Below, in pieces: positions 34,927-43,962 of a DNA stretch of 64,000 bases. The stretch is from Roseomonas gilardii (lineage in GTDB: Bacteria; Pseudomonadota; Alphaproteobacteria; Acetobacterales; Acetobacteraceae), in assembly GCF_001941945.1 (NCBI RefSeq), contig NZ_CP015583.1, positions 4,054,501 through 4,118,500 of the forward strand. Reading direction: 5' to 3'. Made by a program: the position numbers and the translations under genes. The notes beneath the pieces are model-generated. The model did no database searches, was not told the origin of the DNA, and saw nothing but the letters and a program-made list of their open reading frames with translations. Position 1 is the stretch's first letter, and the number at the start of each line of letters is the position of its first letter.

Positions 34927-35111
34927 AGGCAGGATGGCGTGCCCCGAGGCATGCCCGCTTGGCCACACCGGGACAGAACGCCGCAGAGCACGCCGGGCTG
35001 CGGGCCGGATGCGATTTCCGTGCTATGGGCGATGCGGCAGGTGGCGGACGCCGCTGCCGGGGGCTTTCCCGCGCCCCGTCCCCTGCCCCCGTCCCCTGCC
35101 CTGCGGCGGGG

Positions 35112-35981
35112 CTATTCCCCGTCGGCGATCCGCAGCAGGTAGCGGCCGTAGGTGCTCTTCTCCAGCCTGTGCCCCAGGGTGCGGAGCTGCCCGGCATCGA
35201 TCCAGCCGAGGTTGAAGGCAACCTCCTCGGGGCAGGCGATCTTGAAGCCCTGGCGCTTCTCCAGGGCGCGCATGAACTCTGCCGCCTCCAGCAGCGTGTC
35301 CGGCGTGCCCGTGTCCAGCCAGGCGAAGCCGCGCCCCATCAGCTCCACCTCCAGCCGCCCGCGTTCCAGATAGGCGCGGTTGACGTCGGTGATCTCCAGC
35401 TCCCCGCGCGGCGAGGGCTTCAGCCCGCGCGCGATCTCCACCACCTCGGCGTCATAGACATAGAGGCCGGTGACCGCCCAGTTGGAGCGGGGCTTCGCCG
35501 GCTTCTCCTCGATGGAAAGGGCGCGGTTGCGGGCATCGAACTCCACCACGCCATAGCGTTCCGGGTCGCTGACGCGATAGGCGAAGACATTGGCGCCGGC
35601 GAGGCGGGCGCTGGCCTGCTGCAGCATGGCCGGCAGCCCGTCGCCATAGAAGATGTTGTCCCCCAGGATCAGCATGGAGGGCCCTCCCGCCACGAAATCC
35701 GCGCCGATGACATAGGCCTGGGCGAGCCCGTCCGGCTTCGGCTGCTCGGCATAGGACAGGCGGATGCCCCATTCCGACCCGTCGCCCAGCAATTCGCAGA
35801 AGCGCGGCAGGTCCGAGGGCGTGGAGATCAGCAGGATGTCGCGCACCCCGGCCAGCATCAGCGTGGTCAGGGGGTAGTAGATCATCGGCTTGTCATAGAC
35901 GGGCAGGAGCTGCTTCGACGTGACATGCGTCATCGGATGCAGCCGCGTGCCGCTGCCGCCCGCCAGGATGATGCCCTTCAT
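35112..35981 (-). CDS. rmlA: glucose-1-phosphate thymidylyltransferase
   Basis: A 289-residue nucleotidyltransferase with the signature [18 protein letters not shown], the [16 protein letters not shown] segment, the catalytic ILGDNIFYG, and the C-terminal [12 protein letters not shown]. Length and motifs are those of RmlA (RfbA), making dTDP-glucose from dTTP and glucose-1-phosphate. It starts 67 bp after rmlB on the same strand. rmlC and rmlD are not in the window, so the pair may feed dTDP-rhamnose or another dTDP-6-deoxyhexose made with distant genes. Confidence 0.96.
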   Translation of the reverse strand: MKGIILAGGSGTRLHPMTHVTSKQLLPVYDKPMIYYPLTTLMLAGVRDILLISTPSDLPRFCELLGDGSEWGIRLSYAEQPKPDGLAQAYVIGADFVAGGPSMLILGDNIFYGDGLPAMLQQASARLAGANVFAYRVSDPERYGVVEFDARNRALSIEEKPAKPRSNWAVTGLYVYDAEVVEIARGLKPSPRGELEITDVNRAYLERGRLEVELMGRGFAWLDTGTPDTLLEAAEFMRALEKRQGFKIACPEEVAFNLGWIDAGQLRTLGHRLEKSTYGRYLLRIADGE

Positions 35982-36048
35982 GCCCCTGTCCCCCGTTCCC
36001 GTGTCGCTGTGATCCTGCGGGCCATCCCGTGGCGGAATCGCGGCCGGC

Positions 36049-37155
36049 TCAGCCCGCCAAGAGGCCCGTTCCTTCCAGACCCAGCCGCTCGCCGCGATAG
36101 GCGCCGGAGCGCACGGCTTCCCACCAGCCGCGGTTGTCGAGATACCAGCGCACCGTGCGGCGCAGCCCGCTCTCGAAGCTCTCGGCTGGACGCCAGCCCA
36201 GCTCGCGCCCGATCTTCCCGGCATCGATGGCATAGCGCAGGTCGTGGCCGGGCCGGTCGGTGACGAAGGTGATCAGGCTCTCGCGCGGCGCGCCGGGGCC
36301 CGGCGCCATCTCGTCCAGCAGGGCGCAGATGGCGCGCACCACCTCGATGTTCCGCCGCTCGTTATGGCCGCCGATGTTGTAGCTCTCGCCCGGCACGCCA
36401 CGCTCCGCCACCAGGACCAGCGCCGCGGCATGGTCCTCGACATAAAGCCAGTCCCGCACGTTCTCGCCGCGCCCATAGACCGGCAGGGGCCGGCCCTCCA
36501 GCGCGTTGAGGATGGTGAGCGGGATCAGCTTCTCGGGGAAGTGGTAGGGGCCGTAGTTGTTGGAGCAGTTGGTGACCACCACCGGCAGCCCGTAGGTGTG
36601 GTGCCAGGCCCGCACGAAATGGTCCGAGGCCGCCTTGGAGGCCGAATAGGGCGAGCGCGGGTCATAGGGCGTGTCCTCGCGGAACAGGCCATCCTCGCCC
36701 AGCGAGCCGAAGACCTCGTCGGTCGAGACATGGTGGAATCGGAAGCCGTCCCGCTCCGCGCCCGGCGGCAGGCTGCGCCAGTGTTCCAGCGCCGCCTGCA
36801 ACAGGGTGAATGTGCCCACCACATTGGTCTGCACGAACTCGCCCGGCCCGTCGATGGAGCGGTCCACATGGCTCTCGGCGGCGAGGTGCATCACCACCTC
36901 GGGGCGGAACTCCGCCATGGCCGCGCGCATCGCCGCGGCATCGGCGATATCGGCCCGCAGGAAGCGGAAGCGCGGGTCGTCCGCCACCGGCGCCAGCGAG
37001 GCGAGGTTGCCCGCATAGGTCAGCTTGTCCACCACCAGCACGTGGTGCGGCGTCTCGCGGATCAGCCGCCGCGCCACCGCCGAGCCGATGAAGCCCGCAC
37101 CGCCCGTGACAAGGAATCTCTTGGCCAAGCGGGCTCTATCCTTCTCCGGGGCCAT
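36049..37155 (-). CDS. rmlB: dTDP-glucose 4,6-dehydratase
   Basis: A 368-residue extended [21 protein letters not shown] binds NAD+, [13 protein letters not shown] and STDEVFG carry conserved active-site residues, and the catalytic YSASKA (Tyr-x-x-x-Lys) is intact, as are [18 protein letters not shown] and YVEDHAAAL. It makes dTDP-4-keto-6-deoxyglucose. The first 12 residues are longer than usual; a TTG start nearer the motif is an alternative. It is upstream of rmlA in the same direction. Confidence 0.96.
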   Translation of the reverse strand: MAPEKDRARLAKRFLVTGGAGFIGSAVARRLIRETPHHVLVVDKLTYAGNLASLAPVADDPRFRFLRADIADAAAMRAAMAEFRPEVVMHLAAESHVDRSIDGPGEFVQTNVVGTFTLLQAALEHWRSLPPGAERDGFRFHHVSTDEVFGSLGEDGLFREDTPYDPRSPYSASKAASDHFVRAWHHTYGLPVVVTNCSNNYGPYHFPEKLIPLTILNALEGRPLPVYGRGENVRDWLYVEDHAAALVLVAERGVPGESYNIGGHNERRNIEVVRAICALLDEMAPGPGAPRESLITFVTDRPGHDLRYAIDAGKIGRELGWRPAESFESGLRRTVRWYLDNRGWWEAVRSGAYRGERLGLEGTGLLAG

Positions 37156-37218
37156 GACATGTCCCGATGGGCATGTCCCATGCGCCGCGACAATTCCCGG
37201 ATCGCTAGCAGAAGCATC

Positions 37219-37241
37219 CCGCCCCGTCCATCACGGGGCGG
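37219..37241 (-). terminator. hairpin downstream of the M81 peptidase gene
   Basis: A 9-bp perfect stem (CCGCCCCGT/ACGGGGCGG) with a 5-nt loop, placed just past the stop of the M81 gene and before rmlB on the same strand. No clear U-tract. Confidence 0.5.
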
Positions 37242-37249
37242 CGGGCGGA

Positions 37250-38749
37250 TCAGGCCCCGAAGCCGGGCTCCCCATAGGGGTAGAAGGCTCGCAGATCGAG
37301 GTTCTCGTAGCGCAGCCCGTCCAGCCGCACCGTGCCCAGGAAGGGCTGGTCCGGTTCCACCAGCAGGATGGTCGGAGCGAAGCCCGTGTCGTGGAAGCCG
37401 CGCCGGAAATGCACGCGGGACTTGATGGCGATCACGTCGAAGCCGTCCGGGTCCAGCCCGATCCCGCGCAGGGAGTCCGGCTCCATGATCTGCGTCAGGA
37501 AGGGGGTCAGCACCAGCACATTGCCCTCCCCGAAGCGAACCTGCACCCACTGGTCGCCCCGGTTCTCGCGCAGGCCCCTGGTCACGGCCTGCACCACGCC
37601 CCGCACCCGCACCGGGTCGCCGGCAGAAGCCTCGGCCCGGCCGCCGATCTCCATGTCGAAGGCATCGCCCGGCTTCACACCCTGCGCCAGCAGCCTCTCC
37701 ACCGCCGGCGCATCCGCCACCGTGGCGACGAGCGTGTTCCGCAGGCCCTGCGCCATGATCTCACGCAGCAGCCAGGTGGCATAGCCGGAACGGTCGCTGT
37801 GGTCGGCCAGCACCACGGGCCTCCTGCCCTCCGCCACGGCCTGCCGTGCCAGCGCCACGCCCTCCCCGATCCGGTGGATGCGCGTGCTGCCCAGCAGGGC
37901 CTCCCGTTGCCGCCAGGCAAAGCCCGCCATGTCGCGCGCAATGCGCTGCGCCAGCTCCGGCTGGCCATTGGCGATCACCTGGAAGGTCATGCCCGCATCC
38001 GGCACATCGGCCCAGGGAAAGCCGAAGAAGACGTTCACGAAGACATCCGGCTCCCGCGCCTCCCAGACCAGGGCGCGCTGCACGAGGTCCATCCAGGGCG
38101 AGGCCCCGGTCCATTGCAGCACCGTGGGCGAGATGACCGGCAGCTTCAGCGTCGCATGGCTCGGCGCGTAGTCGCCCCGGATCGCGCGGATCAGCATCCG
38201 CGCCGCGCGCTCGCCCTGCAGATGCGCGTCGTAATGCGGGAAGTACTTCACGGTGAAGGCCATGTCGGCGTGCTGGAGGAATTCCTCGTCCTCGTTGCCA
38301 TGCGGGTCGAAGGTGGCGGCGAGGAAGACGCCGCGCCCCACCACCTCGCGCACCCGCCGCGCCAGCTCCGCCTCCGGCCGCGGCACGCCGCGCACCGCCA
38401 TGGCGCCGTGCAGCGAGAGATAGACGCCGTCGAAAGGGCCCTGCGCCCGGAGGTCGGCGATCATGCGCCCGGCGAAATGCTCGAAGCATTCGGTGGTGAG
38501 CCAGCCGGAGCCTGACCCCGCGCGCGAGTCGAGCGGCGATTCGATGCCCACCAGCTCCACGCCCGCATGCTCGCGCGCCAGCTTCACGAAGCCGCCGATA
38601 TAGGAGCGCGGCTCGGATCGCAGCAGCGCCTCGCCCCGCGCGGGCGAGCCGGGATAGGTGAAATCCGCCACCGTGGTGTCGTAGGGCAGGAAGGTCACCG
38701 TCTCGTGCGAGAACTTCAGCACCGCGATGCGGATGGGTCTGCCGGTCAT
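37250..38749 (-). CDS. M81-family metallopeptidase (MlrC-like)
   Basis: A 499-residue protein of the MlrC/M81 family. Its opening RIAVLKFSHETVTFLP is typical (FxHETNTF), and likely zinc ligands lie in TFDPHGN and the VLADHSDRSGYAT segment; SLHGAM is also conserved. The C-terminal domain includes DVIAIKSRVHFRRGF. MlrC finishes microcystin linear-peptide degradation, but most relatives act on unknown small peptides or amides. It is followed upstream by an MFS transporter on the same strand, suggesting uptake and hydrolysis of one compound. The start is the ATG at 38749. Confidence 0.88.
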   Translation of the reverse strand: MTGRPIRIAVLKFSHETVTFLPYDTTVADFTYPGSPARGEALLRSEPRSYIGGFVKLAREHAGVELVGIESPLDSRAGSGSGWLTTECFEHFAGRMIADLRAQGPFDGVYLSLHGAMAVRGVPRPEAELARRVREVVGRGVFLAATFDPHGNEDEEFLQHADMAFTVKYFPHYDAHLQGERAARMLIRAIRGDYAPSHATLKLPVISPTVLQWTGASPWMDLVQRALVWEAREPDVFVNVFFGFPWADVPDAGMTFQVIANGQPELAQRIARDMAGFAWRQREALLGSTRIHRIGEGVALARQAVAEGRRPVVLADHSDRSGYATWLLREIMAQGLRNTLVATVADAPAVERLLAQGVKPGDAFDMEIGGRAEASAGDPVRVRGVVQAVTRGLRENRGDQWVQVRFGEGNVLVLTPFLTQIMEPDSLRGIGLDPDGFDVIAIKSRVHFRRGFHDTGFAPTILLVEPDQPFLGTVRLDGLRYENLDLRAFYPYGEPGFGA

Positions 38750-38856
38750 GATCGTCGCTGCTCCGCCTGCCACGGCGCATGCTGCCGCCCCCCGCCTCGG
38801 AGGTGAAGCGGGCGGCGGCGGGAAATCCGGGACTGCCGCCCACCCACGCCCGGCGC

Positions 38857-40107
38857 CTATCCGCGCCCGCCGGCCAGCCGCGCCGCCAGCGGGCTGCGGC
38901 CCAGGCGCAGCATGGCGAGGCAGCCCAGCAGAGGCCCCACCGCCAGCAGGGCGAAGGCCCCGCCCCAGCCGCTCCAGGCCACGAGCAAGGGCATGAGGTG
39001 GATCGTCACCAGCGTCAGCGCGAAGCCCAGGCAGTTCTGCACGGTCAGCATGGTGCCGGTCAGGCCCGGGTCGGACAGCTCCGCCACGCTGGCCGAGAAC
39101 TGCGCGGAATCCGCCACCACCGCGACGCCCCAGACCAGGCAGAGAGCCACGGGCAGCAGCGGATGCAGCCCGAAGAAGGGCCCGGCCAGCAGGCAGCAGC
39201 CGCCCGAGACCGCCATGGCCGCCACCGTGATTCGCACCCGGCCCCAGCGATCCGCCAGCAGCCCGGCGCCGATGGAGCCGGCCGCCCCCACCGCGATCAC
39301 CGCGAAGGTCGCCAGGGAGGTCTCGCCCGCATGTCCCGGCGCCCCGCCGCGCCAGGCGGCGAAGCTGGCGCTGAGATAGAGGCCGACCCAGGCCCACATG
39401 GCATAGAGCTCCCACATATGGCCGAGATAGCCGAGCGTCGCGAGCCGCGTGCCCCGGTTGCGCCAGAGCTGCAGCGCCGCGCCGGGGCGGAAGGGCGGCG
39501 CCGGCGCGTGGCGCGGGCCGAGGCGGGTCCGTCCGATCAGCGCAGCGGCAAGCAGGGCGGCCAGCGAGGCCGCGCCCAGCGCCAGCCGCCAGTCCAGCGC
39601 CGCATCCGGCCCGCCCGCCGCGCCGGTCAGGGCGAGCGCCAGATGCGGCGAGGCCGAGCCGAGCGTCAGCCCGCCCACCAGCAGCCCGACCAGCAGCCCG
39701 GCATCGCCCTTGTCCGCCCAGCCGATGGCGAGCTTCATCCCCACCGGATAGACCCCCGCCAGGGCGAGGCCGGTGACGAAGCGCGCGGCGATGGCCGTCC
39801 CGGCCTCCAGCGGCAGAAGGGCGATGGCGGCATTGGCCAGGGCGCCGAGCAGGGCGCAGGCGGCGAAGAACCGGCGAGGGTCGATGCGGTCCGGCAGGGC
39901 CAGCGCGGCGCTGAGCAGGGTGCCCAGCACGAAGCCCGCCTGCACCGCGCCCGTCAGCCAGGCCTGGAAGCCCGGCCCCAGCCCGAGGCCCAGCGCCCAT
40001 GCCTCCCGCAGCATGCCCGGCCCGGCGGCGGTGCCGGAGAACCAGAGGCAGAGCGCCAGCACCTGCGCCAGGGTGATCAGGGCGATGTTCTCGGTCTTGC
40101 CGGTCAC
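38857..40107 (-). CDS. MFS transporter
   Basis: A 416-residue major-facilitator protein with twelve hydrophobic segments. FVTGLALAGVYPVGMKLAIGWADKGDAGLLVGLLVGGLTLG resembles the central loop of small MFS carriers, and GLLADRWGRVRITV is the conserved loop 8-9 motif. I choose the GTG at 40107 because GGGGAGG lies eight bases upstream; the longer frame adds basic residues only. It lies between the Lrp regulator and the M81 peptidase on the same strand. Substrate unknown. Confidence 0.88.
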   Translation of the reverse strand: MTGKTENIALITLAQVLALCLWFSGTAAGPGMLREAWALGLGLGPGFQAWLTGAVQAGFVLGTLLSAALALPDRIDPRRFFAACALLGALANAAIALLPLEAGTAIAARFVTGLALAGVYPVGMKLAIGWADKGDAGLLVGLLVGGLTLGSASPHLALALTGAAGGPDAALDWRLALGAASLAALLAAALIGRTRLGPRHAPAPPFRPGAALQLWRNRGTRLATLGYLGHMWELYAMWAWVGLYLSASFAAWRGGAPGHAGETSLATFAVIAVGAAGSIGAGLLADRWGRVRITVAAMAVSGGCCLLAGPFFGLHPLLPVALCLVWGVAVVADSAQFSASVAELSDPGLTGTMLTVQNCLGFALTLVTIHLMPLLVAWSGWGGAFALLAVGPLLGCLAMLRLGRSPLAARLAGGRG

Positions 40108-40266
40108 GCGGCGTGCCTCCCCAGGGTTCCGACCCTTCCGCCTGCGAAGCACGGGAGCCGGGGCTTTTCCCCACCGGTATCCGAGGATGCCCGGCCTGAC
40201 GAGAGGGGCGGTGGCCGGTCAGTCGATGGCGAACTCGGTGGTGCTCTTCACCTCCTCCATGACCGT

Positions 40267-40674
40267 TTAGGTGTGCGTCTGCCGGATGCCGGGCAGCCCC
40301 ACCAGCACCGTGCCCAGGAAGTGCCGATAGGCAGCCATGTCGCGCACCCGCACCTTGATCAGGTAGTCGAAGCCGCCCGCCACCATGTGGCACTCCATGA
40401 TCTCCGGCGTCCGCCGCACGGCGGCCCCGAAATCCTCGAAGACCCGGGCGCTGGTCCGGTCCAGCGTGACCTCGACGAAGATCAGCAGCGCGCGTTGCAG
40501 CTTCCCGGCATTCAGCCGCACCGAATAACCCTCGATCACCCCCTCCTGCTGCAGGCGGCGGATGCGCTCATGCGTGGCGGGCGGGCTGAGATGCGCCTGC
40601 CGGGCCAGTTCCACATTGGTCATCCGTCCGTCGCGCTGAAGCAGCCGCAGCAGGCGCTTGTCGATCTCGTCCAT
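40267..40674 (-). CDS. Lrp/AsnC-family regulator, C-terminally truncated by a nonsense codon
   Basis: A 135-residue Lrp-type regulator. MDEIDKRLLRLLQRDGRMTNVELARQAHLSPPATHERIRRLQQEGVIEGYSVRL is the DNA-binding domain, and the RAM domain follows with IMECHMVAGGFDYLIKVRVRDMAAYRHFLGTVL. The frame stops at TAA (40269-40267) right after RQTHT. Immediately beyond it the same frame continues with TVMEEVKSTTEFAID and a natural TGA at 40221-40219, exactly the expected Lrp C-terminus. Restoring TAC (Tyr) in place of TAA would give 151 residues. The last beta-strand of the RAM domain is therefore missing. It may be an authentic pseudogene step or a sequence error. Confidence 0.88.
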   Translation of the reverse strand: MDEIDKRLLRLLQRDGRMTNVELARQAHLSPPATHERIRRLQQEGVIEGYSVRLNAGKLQRALLIFVEVTLDRTSARVFEDFGAAVRRTPEIMECHMVAGGFDYLIKVRVRDMAAYRHFLGTVLVGLPGIRQTHT

Positions 40675-40845
40675 ATCCGACGATCCTTTTGCGGAAGGGC
40701 TGTAGCACCATGGAATCCTCCGGGGAGCACCCTCCGCCCCGAAGAACCGCACAAGCCGCCCTCACCCCGCCTGCCATCCCTTCGCCCGGATGAGCCATGC
40801 CGCGAGCGCCATCAAAGCCCGAGCGGGGCGCGCCGTGTCTGCCCG

Positions 40846-41176
40846 CCGGGAGAGAGGCGCTGCCTCTCCCGCCGGACCCCCTCTCCGCCGGGGACCGAAG
40901 CCGGTCCCCGGACCCCTGGCTTTCGCTGGCTCCCGTGGGGGCCATCAGCCTGCGGTCCGATCGCCGGGGAGCAGGTGGAGACGTGGGACTCCCGAAAAGA
41001 GGAAAAAACACCCTGTCCGCACTCACGGCACCGGCAGTCCGCCGGAGAGCGTGGCTCTCCGGCGTGATCGGGCCGCAACGAGTGCCAGCGAACGGGGTCC
41101 AGGGCGCGCAGCGTCCTGGCGGATAGGGGGTCCGGGGGACAAGGCGGAGCCTTTCCCCCGGGACGGCGCAACGCCG
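40846..41176 (+). repeat. composite palindromic element B, copy 1
   Basis: A non-coding ~330-bp element in the divergent Lrp/amidase spacer. Left module: hairpin GGGAGAGAGGC/GCCTCTCCC, linker GGACCCCCTCTCCGCC, hairpin GGGGACC/GGTCCCC, then GGACCCC. Centre: long-range stem TTCGCTGGC (40922-40930) with GCCAGCGAA (41084-41092), enclosing a 10-bp hairpin GCCGGAGAGC/GCTCTCCGGC and a conserved purine-rich stretch near 40994-41010. Right module, inverted: hairpin 41099-41119, linker, and G-run hairpin 41134-41159. It matches 62255-62557 in reverse orientation. It ends 76 bp before the amidase start. Confidence 0.8.
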
Positions 41177-41252
41177 GAACATCCCCTCGACAAGCCACGG
41201 TCCCACCCGGAGACTGCCGCGCACAGATCACCGCAGAAGGAGTCCCAGGGGC

Positions 41253-42647
41253 ATGGGGGGTTATTGGCGCCTGACGGCCAGCGAGTTGGCGGCGAAGCTG
41301 CGGGGGCGGGAGGTTTCGGCCGAGGAAGTGGCGCGGGACGCGCTGGCCCGGCTGGAGGCTGCGAATCCTGCCATCAACGCCGTGGTGGACCACCGGCCCG
41401 AGGAGGTCCTGGCCGAGGCGCGCGAGGTCGATCGCCGCCTGGCCGCGGGCGAGGATGTCGGGCCGCTGGCCGGCGTGCCGGTGACGATCAAGGTGAATGT
41501 GGACCAGGCGGGCCATGCCACCACCAACGGGCTGCGGATCCAGCGGGAGCTGATCGCGAAGGAGGACAACCCCGTCGTCAGCAACTTCCGCCGGGCCGGG
41601 GCGGTGGTGCTGGGCCGGACCAACACGCCCGCCTTCTCCCTGCGCTGGTTCACCCGCAACGCCCTGCACGGCAACACGCGGAACCCCCGCGACCCGCGCC
41701 TGACCCCCGGCGGCTCCTCCGGCGGTGCCGCGGCCTCGCTGGCGGCGGGGATCGGGGCGCTGGCGCATGGCACGGATATCGGCGGCTCGGTGCGCTATCC
41801 GGCCTATGCCTGCGGCGTGCACGGGCTGCGCCCGACGCTGGGGCGGATCGCCGCCTTCAACGCCAGCAGCCCGGAACGCGCGATCGGCGCGCAGTTGATG
41901 GCGGTGTCCGGCCCGCTGGCCCGCTCCATCCCGGATCTGCGCGCGGCCCTGTCCGCCCTCGCCGCGCCCGACCCCCGCGACCCCTGGTGGGTGCCGGCGC
42001 CGCTCGAAGGGCCGCCGCTGCCCAGGCGCGCCGCCCTCTGCGTGCGCCCCGAGGGAATGGCCACCCATCCTGCCGTGGAGAAGGCCCTGCGCGCCGCCGC
42101 CCTGGCCTTGCAGGAAGCGGGCTGGACCGTGGTGGAGACCCCCTGCCCGCCGTTGCGGGAACCGGCGCACTTGCAGGCGCTGCTTTGGCTGGCGGAAAGC
42201 CGGCGCGGCGGCAACAAGGCCTATCAGGCCGAGAACGAGCCGGAATCCCTTGCCGTCCTGGCCATGATGGAAGCGCGTGCCCCGGAGGCCGGGGAGCATG
42301 GCGTCGCCGATGCCCTGACCCGGCGGGCCGGCTTCCTGCGGCAGTGGAGCCTCTTCCTGGAGCGCTATCCGCTGGTTCTCCTGCCCGTCTCGGCGGAGCC
42401 ACCTTTCCCGGACGCACTCGACATCGAGAGCGAGGCCAGCTTCGAGCGGGTGATCGAGGCACAGCTCGTGCAGGTCGGGCTGCCGCTGATGGGCCTGCCG
42501 GCCCTGACGGTCGCCACCTCCGGCGCTTCCGCCGCGCCGATGGGGGTGCAACTGGTGGCCGGGCGCTACCGCGAGGACCTGTTGCTGGAGGCCGGCGCCG
42601 TCATCGCGCCGGAGCCCATCGCGCCCGTGGATCCCGTTACAGAGTGA
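41253..42647 (+). CDS. amidase-signature-family amidase
   Basis: A 464-residue amidase with the full Ser-cisSer-Lys triad: Lys80 (GVPVTIKVN), the Gly/Ser loop TPGGSSGGAAAS with cis-Ser near 156, and nucleophile Ser179 (GTDIGGSVRYPA). It hydrolyses a C-N bond of an unidentified amide. The gene is preceded by the palindromic element and is divergent from the Lrp regulator. GatA is unlikely because no gatB or gatC is near and the C-terminal region is short. Confidence 0.92.
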   Translation: MGGYWRLTASELAAKLRGREVSAEEVARDALARLEAANPAINAVVDHRPEEVLAEAREVDRRLAAGEDVGPLAGVPVTIKVNVDQAGHATTNGLRIQRELIAKEDNPVVSNFRRAGAVVLGRTNTPAFSLRWFTRNALHGNTRNPRDPRLTPGGSSGGAAASLAAGIGALAHGTDIGGSVRYPAYACGVHGLRPTLGRIAAFNASSPERAIGAQLMAVSGPLARSIPDLRAALSALAAPDPRDPWWVPAPLEGPPLPRRAALCVRPEGMATHPAVEKALRAAALALQEAGWTVVETPCPPLREPAHLQALLWLAESRRGGNKAYQAENEPESLAVLAMMEARAPEAGEHGVADALTRRAGFLRQWSLFLERYPLVLLPVSAEPPFPDALDIESEASFERVIEAQLVQVGLPLMGLPALTVATSGASAAPMGVQLVAGRYREDLLLEAGAVIAPEPIAPVDPVTE

Positions 42648-42730
42648 TGCAATTTGCCCCAGGGTGAGGGCAAGCCTGCCTCGATTCCGCCATGGGCCGG
42701 CACCACCTTGGGTATCGAGGAGCAATGCCC

Positions 42731-43108
42731 ATGCGCCGCATCACCAAGATCAGTCTGGCCGCGATGACCGCCCTGTCTCTGGGCGCCGTCGCCGCAGCCC
42801 CGGCCGAGGCCCAGCCCTATTGGGGACCGGGTGGCGGCTACCACCGCCATCATGGCCCCGGTCCTGGTGGCGCGCTCGCCCTGGGCCTGGGGGCCGGTGT
42901 CCTGGGCGGCCTCGCCCTCGGGCTGGCCACGCAGGCGGCCCCACCCCCGCCGCCCCGCGTCTATTACGCGCCGCCCCCGCCGCCGGTCGTGTACGAATAC
43001 GCGCCGCCGCCCGTGGTCTATCAGCCGCCGCCCGTGGTGTACCGCCCGGCGCCGGTCTATGCGCCGCCGCCCGCCGGCTATGTGGTCCGCGGCCCCGGCT
43101 ACTGGTAA
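42731..43108 (+). CDS. secreted Pro/Tyr-rich low-complexity protein
   Basis: A 125-residue protein with a clear signal peptide (MRRITKISLAAMTALSLGAVAAAPAEAQ), a Gly/His-rich segment (GPGGGYHRHHGPGPGG), one hydrophobic Gly-rich span, and a C-terminal half made of proline runs alternating with VVY/VYY. I take the ATG at 42731 because GAGGAG is eight bases upstream; a start two codons earlier is too close to it. No enzymatic domain is present. Similar proteins are envelope or surface components of unknown role. It ends before a strong bidirectional terminator. Confidence 0.8.
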   Translation: MRRITKISLAAMTALSLGAVAAAPAEAQPYWGPGGGYHRHHGPGPGGALALGLGAGVLGGLALGLATQAAPPPPPRVYYAPPPPPVVYEYAPPPVVYQPPPVVYRPAPVYAPPPAGYVVRGPGYW

Positions 43109-43230
43109 CGGCGCGGCCGCCTGAGGGGGCTCCCTTGGGGAGACCCCGTCCGGGCGGCCCTAGCTTTTCCAGCACCGGCCGGAGGCCGGTCCCGATACAC
43201 GTCGGCATGCCTCCGGGATACACTCGAAAG

Positions 43231-43261
43231 AAAGGCCTTTCCCCGGTGGGGAAAGGCCTTT
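43231..43261. terminator. bidirectional rho-independent terminator
   Basis: A 14-bp perfect stem (AAAGGCCTTTCCCC/GGGGAAAGGCCTTT) with a GGT loop and runs of T after it and A before it. It serves both the secreted-protein gene and the convergent DUF3576 gene, and is the strongest terminator in the window. Confidence 0.9.
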
Positions 43262-43290
43262 TTCGTGGAACCGGCTGCGCGGCCCGAAGC

Positions 43291-43824
43291 TCAGCGCGCG
43301 GCGGTCGCCTGCCCGCTGCGGAGTTCCCTCGCCCGGGCGAGGACCTTGTCCTCCAGCTCCGCGCTGGTCGCGCTGGACACGGGAGCATCCTGCCAGGTGC
43401 CGTTGTGCAGCTCCTGGCGGAAGACCGAAACCCGGACGCCGTCGGAACGGAGCTGCCGGCCCAGGATATAGGCCGTGGCCCGGAAGCGCTCCCCGTTGGC
43501 GGCGCTCGGCGTGTACCAGTCGGTGATGATCACCCCGCCGAAGGGATCGGCCGAGGAAAGCGGCATGAAGGACAGGGTGTCCAGCGCGGCACGCCACAGA
43601 TAGGCGTTCACGCCAAGCCCGGTGCCGGACTGGTCGCCGCCCGCGCCGTCGCGGTTGCTGCGGTCGGTGCCGAACAGCAGGATTCCGTCGGAGCCGCCCA
43701 GACGTCCCTGGACACGGGCGCGCCGGCTGTCATCCGTATATTCGTCGTTGCCCACTTGGCGGGACTGGGAACAGGCCCCCACCAGGATGGGCAGCAGCAG
43801 CAGAGCGAGGCGTGTCTTTGGCAT
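43291..43824 (-). CDS. DUF3576 lipoprotein
   Basis: A 177-residue lipoprotein from the ATG at 43824: signal LALLLLPILVGAC with lipidation Cys18. The body has GILLFGTDRS, GVNAYLWRAALDTLSFMPLSSADPFGGVIITDWY and the QLRSDGVRVSVFRQ strand, which are the conserved blocks of alphaproteobacterial DUF3576 proteins. The family is widespread and function is unknown; an outer-membrane role is likely from the lipid anchor. The frame extends upstream of 43824, but that stretch precedes the signal peptide. Confidence 0.9.
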   Translation of the reverse strand: MPKTRLALLLLPILVGACSQSRQVGNDEYTDDSRRARVQGRLGGSDGILLFGTDRSNRDGAGGDQSGTGLGVNAYLWRAALDTLSFMPLSSADPFGGVIITDWYTPSAANGERFRATAYILGRQLRSDGVRVSVFRQELHNGTWQDAPVSSATSAELEDKVLARARELRSGQATAAR

Positions 43825-43913
43825 GGCGGGCGCACAGTAGAAGCCAGCGCGCCACTTGCAAGAGGGGAAAAAGCGGGTGCGCCGCGAAGAAATCATGGCG
43901 GCGGATACAAAAA

Positions 43914-43937
43914 GGGCGGCGGATCGATCCGCCGCCC
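43914..43937 (-). terminator. terminator of the porin gene
   Basis: A perfect 24-bp palindrome (12-bp arms, GGGCGGCGGATC and its complement) 26 bp past the porin stop, followed on the minus strand by a T-run (43913-43909). This is a classic rho-independent terminator. Confidence 0.9.
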
Positions 43938-43962
43938 CTTCTGCACTGGATAGAAACCGCGA

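Noticed and set aside
40675-41252. Short open frames inside element B on both strands
   Set aside because: They follow the hairpin sequence, have no ribosome sites and are not shared between the copies.
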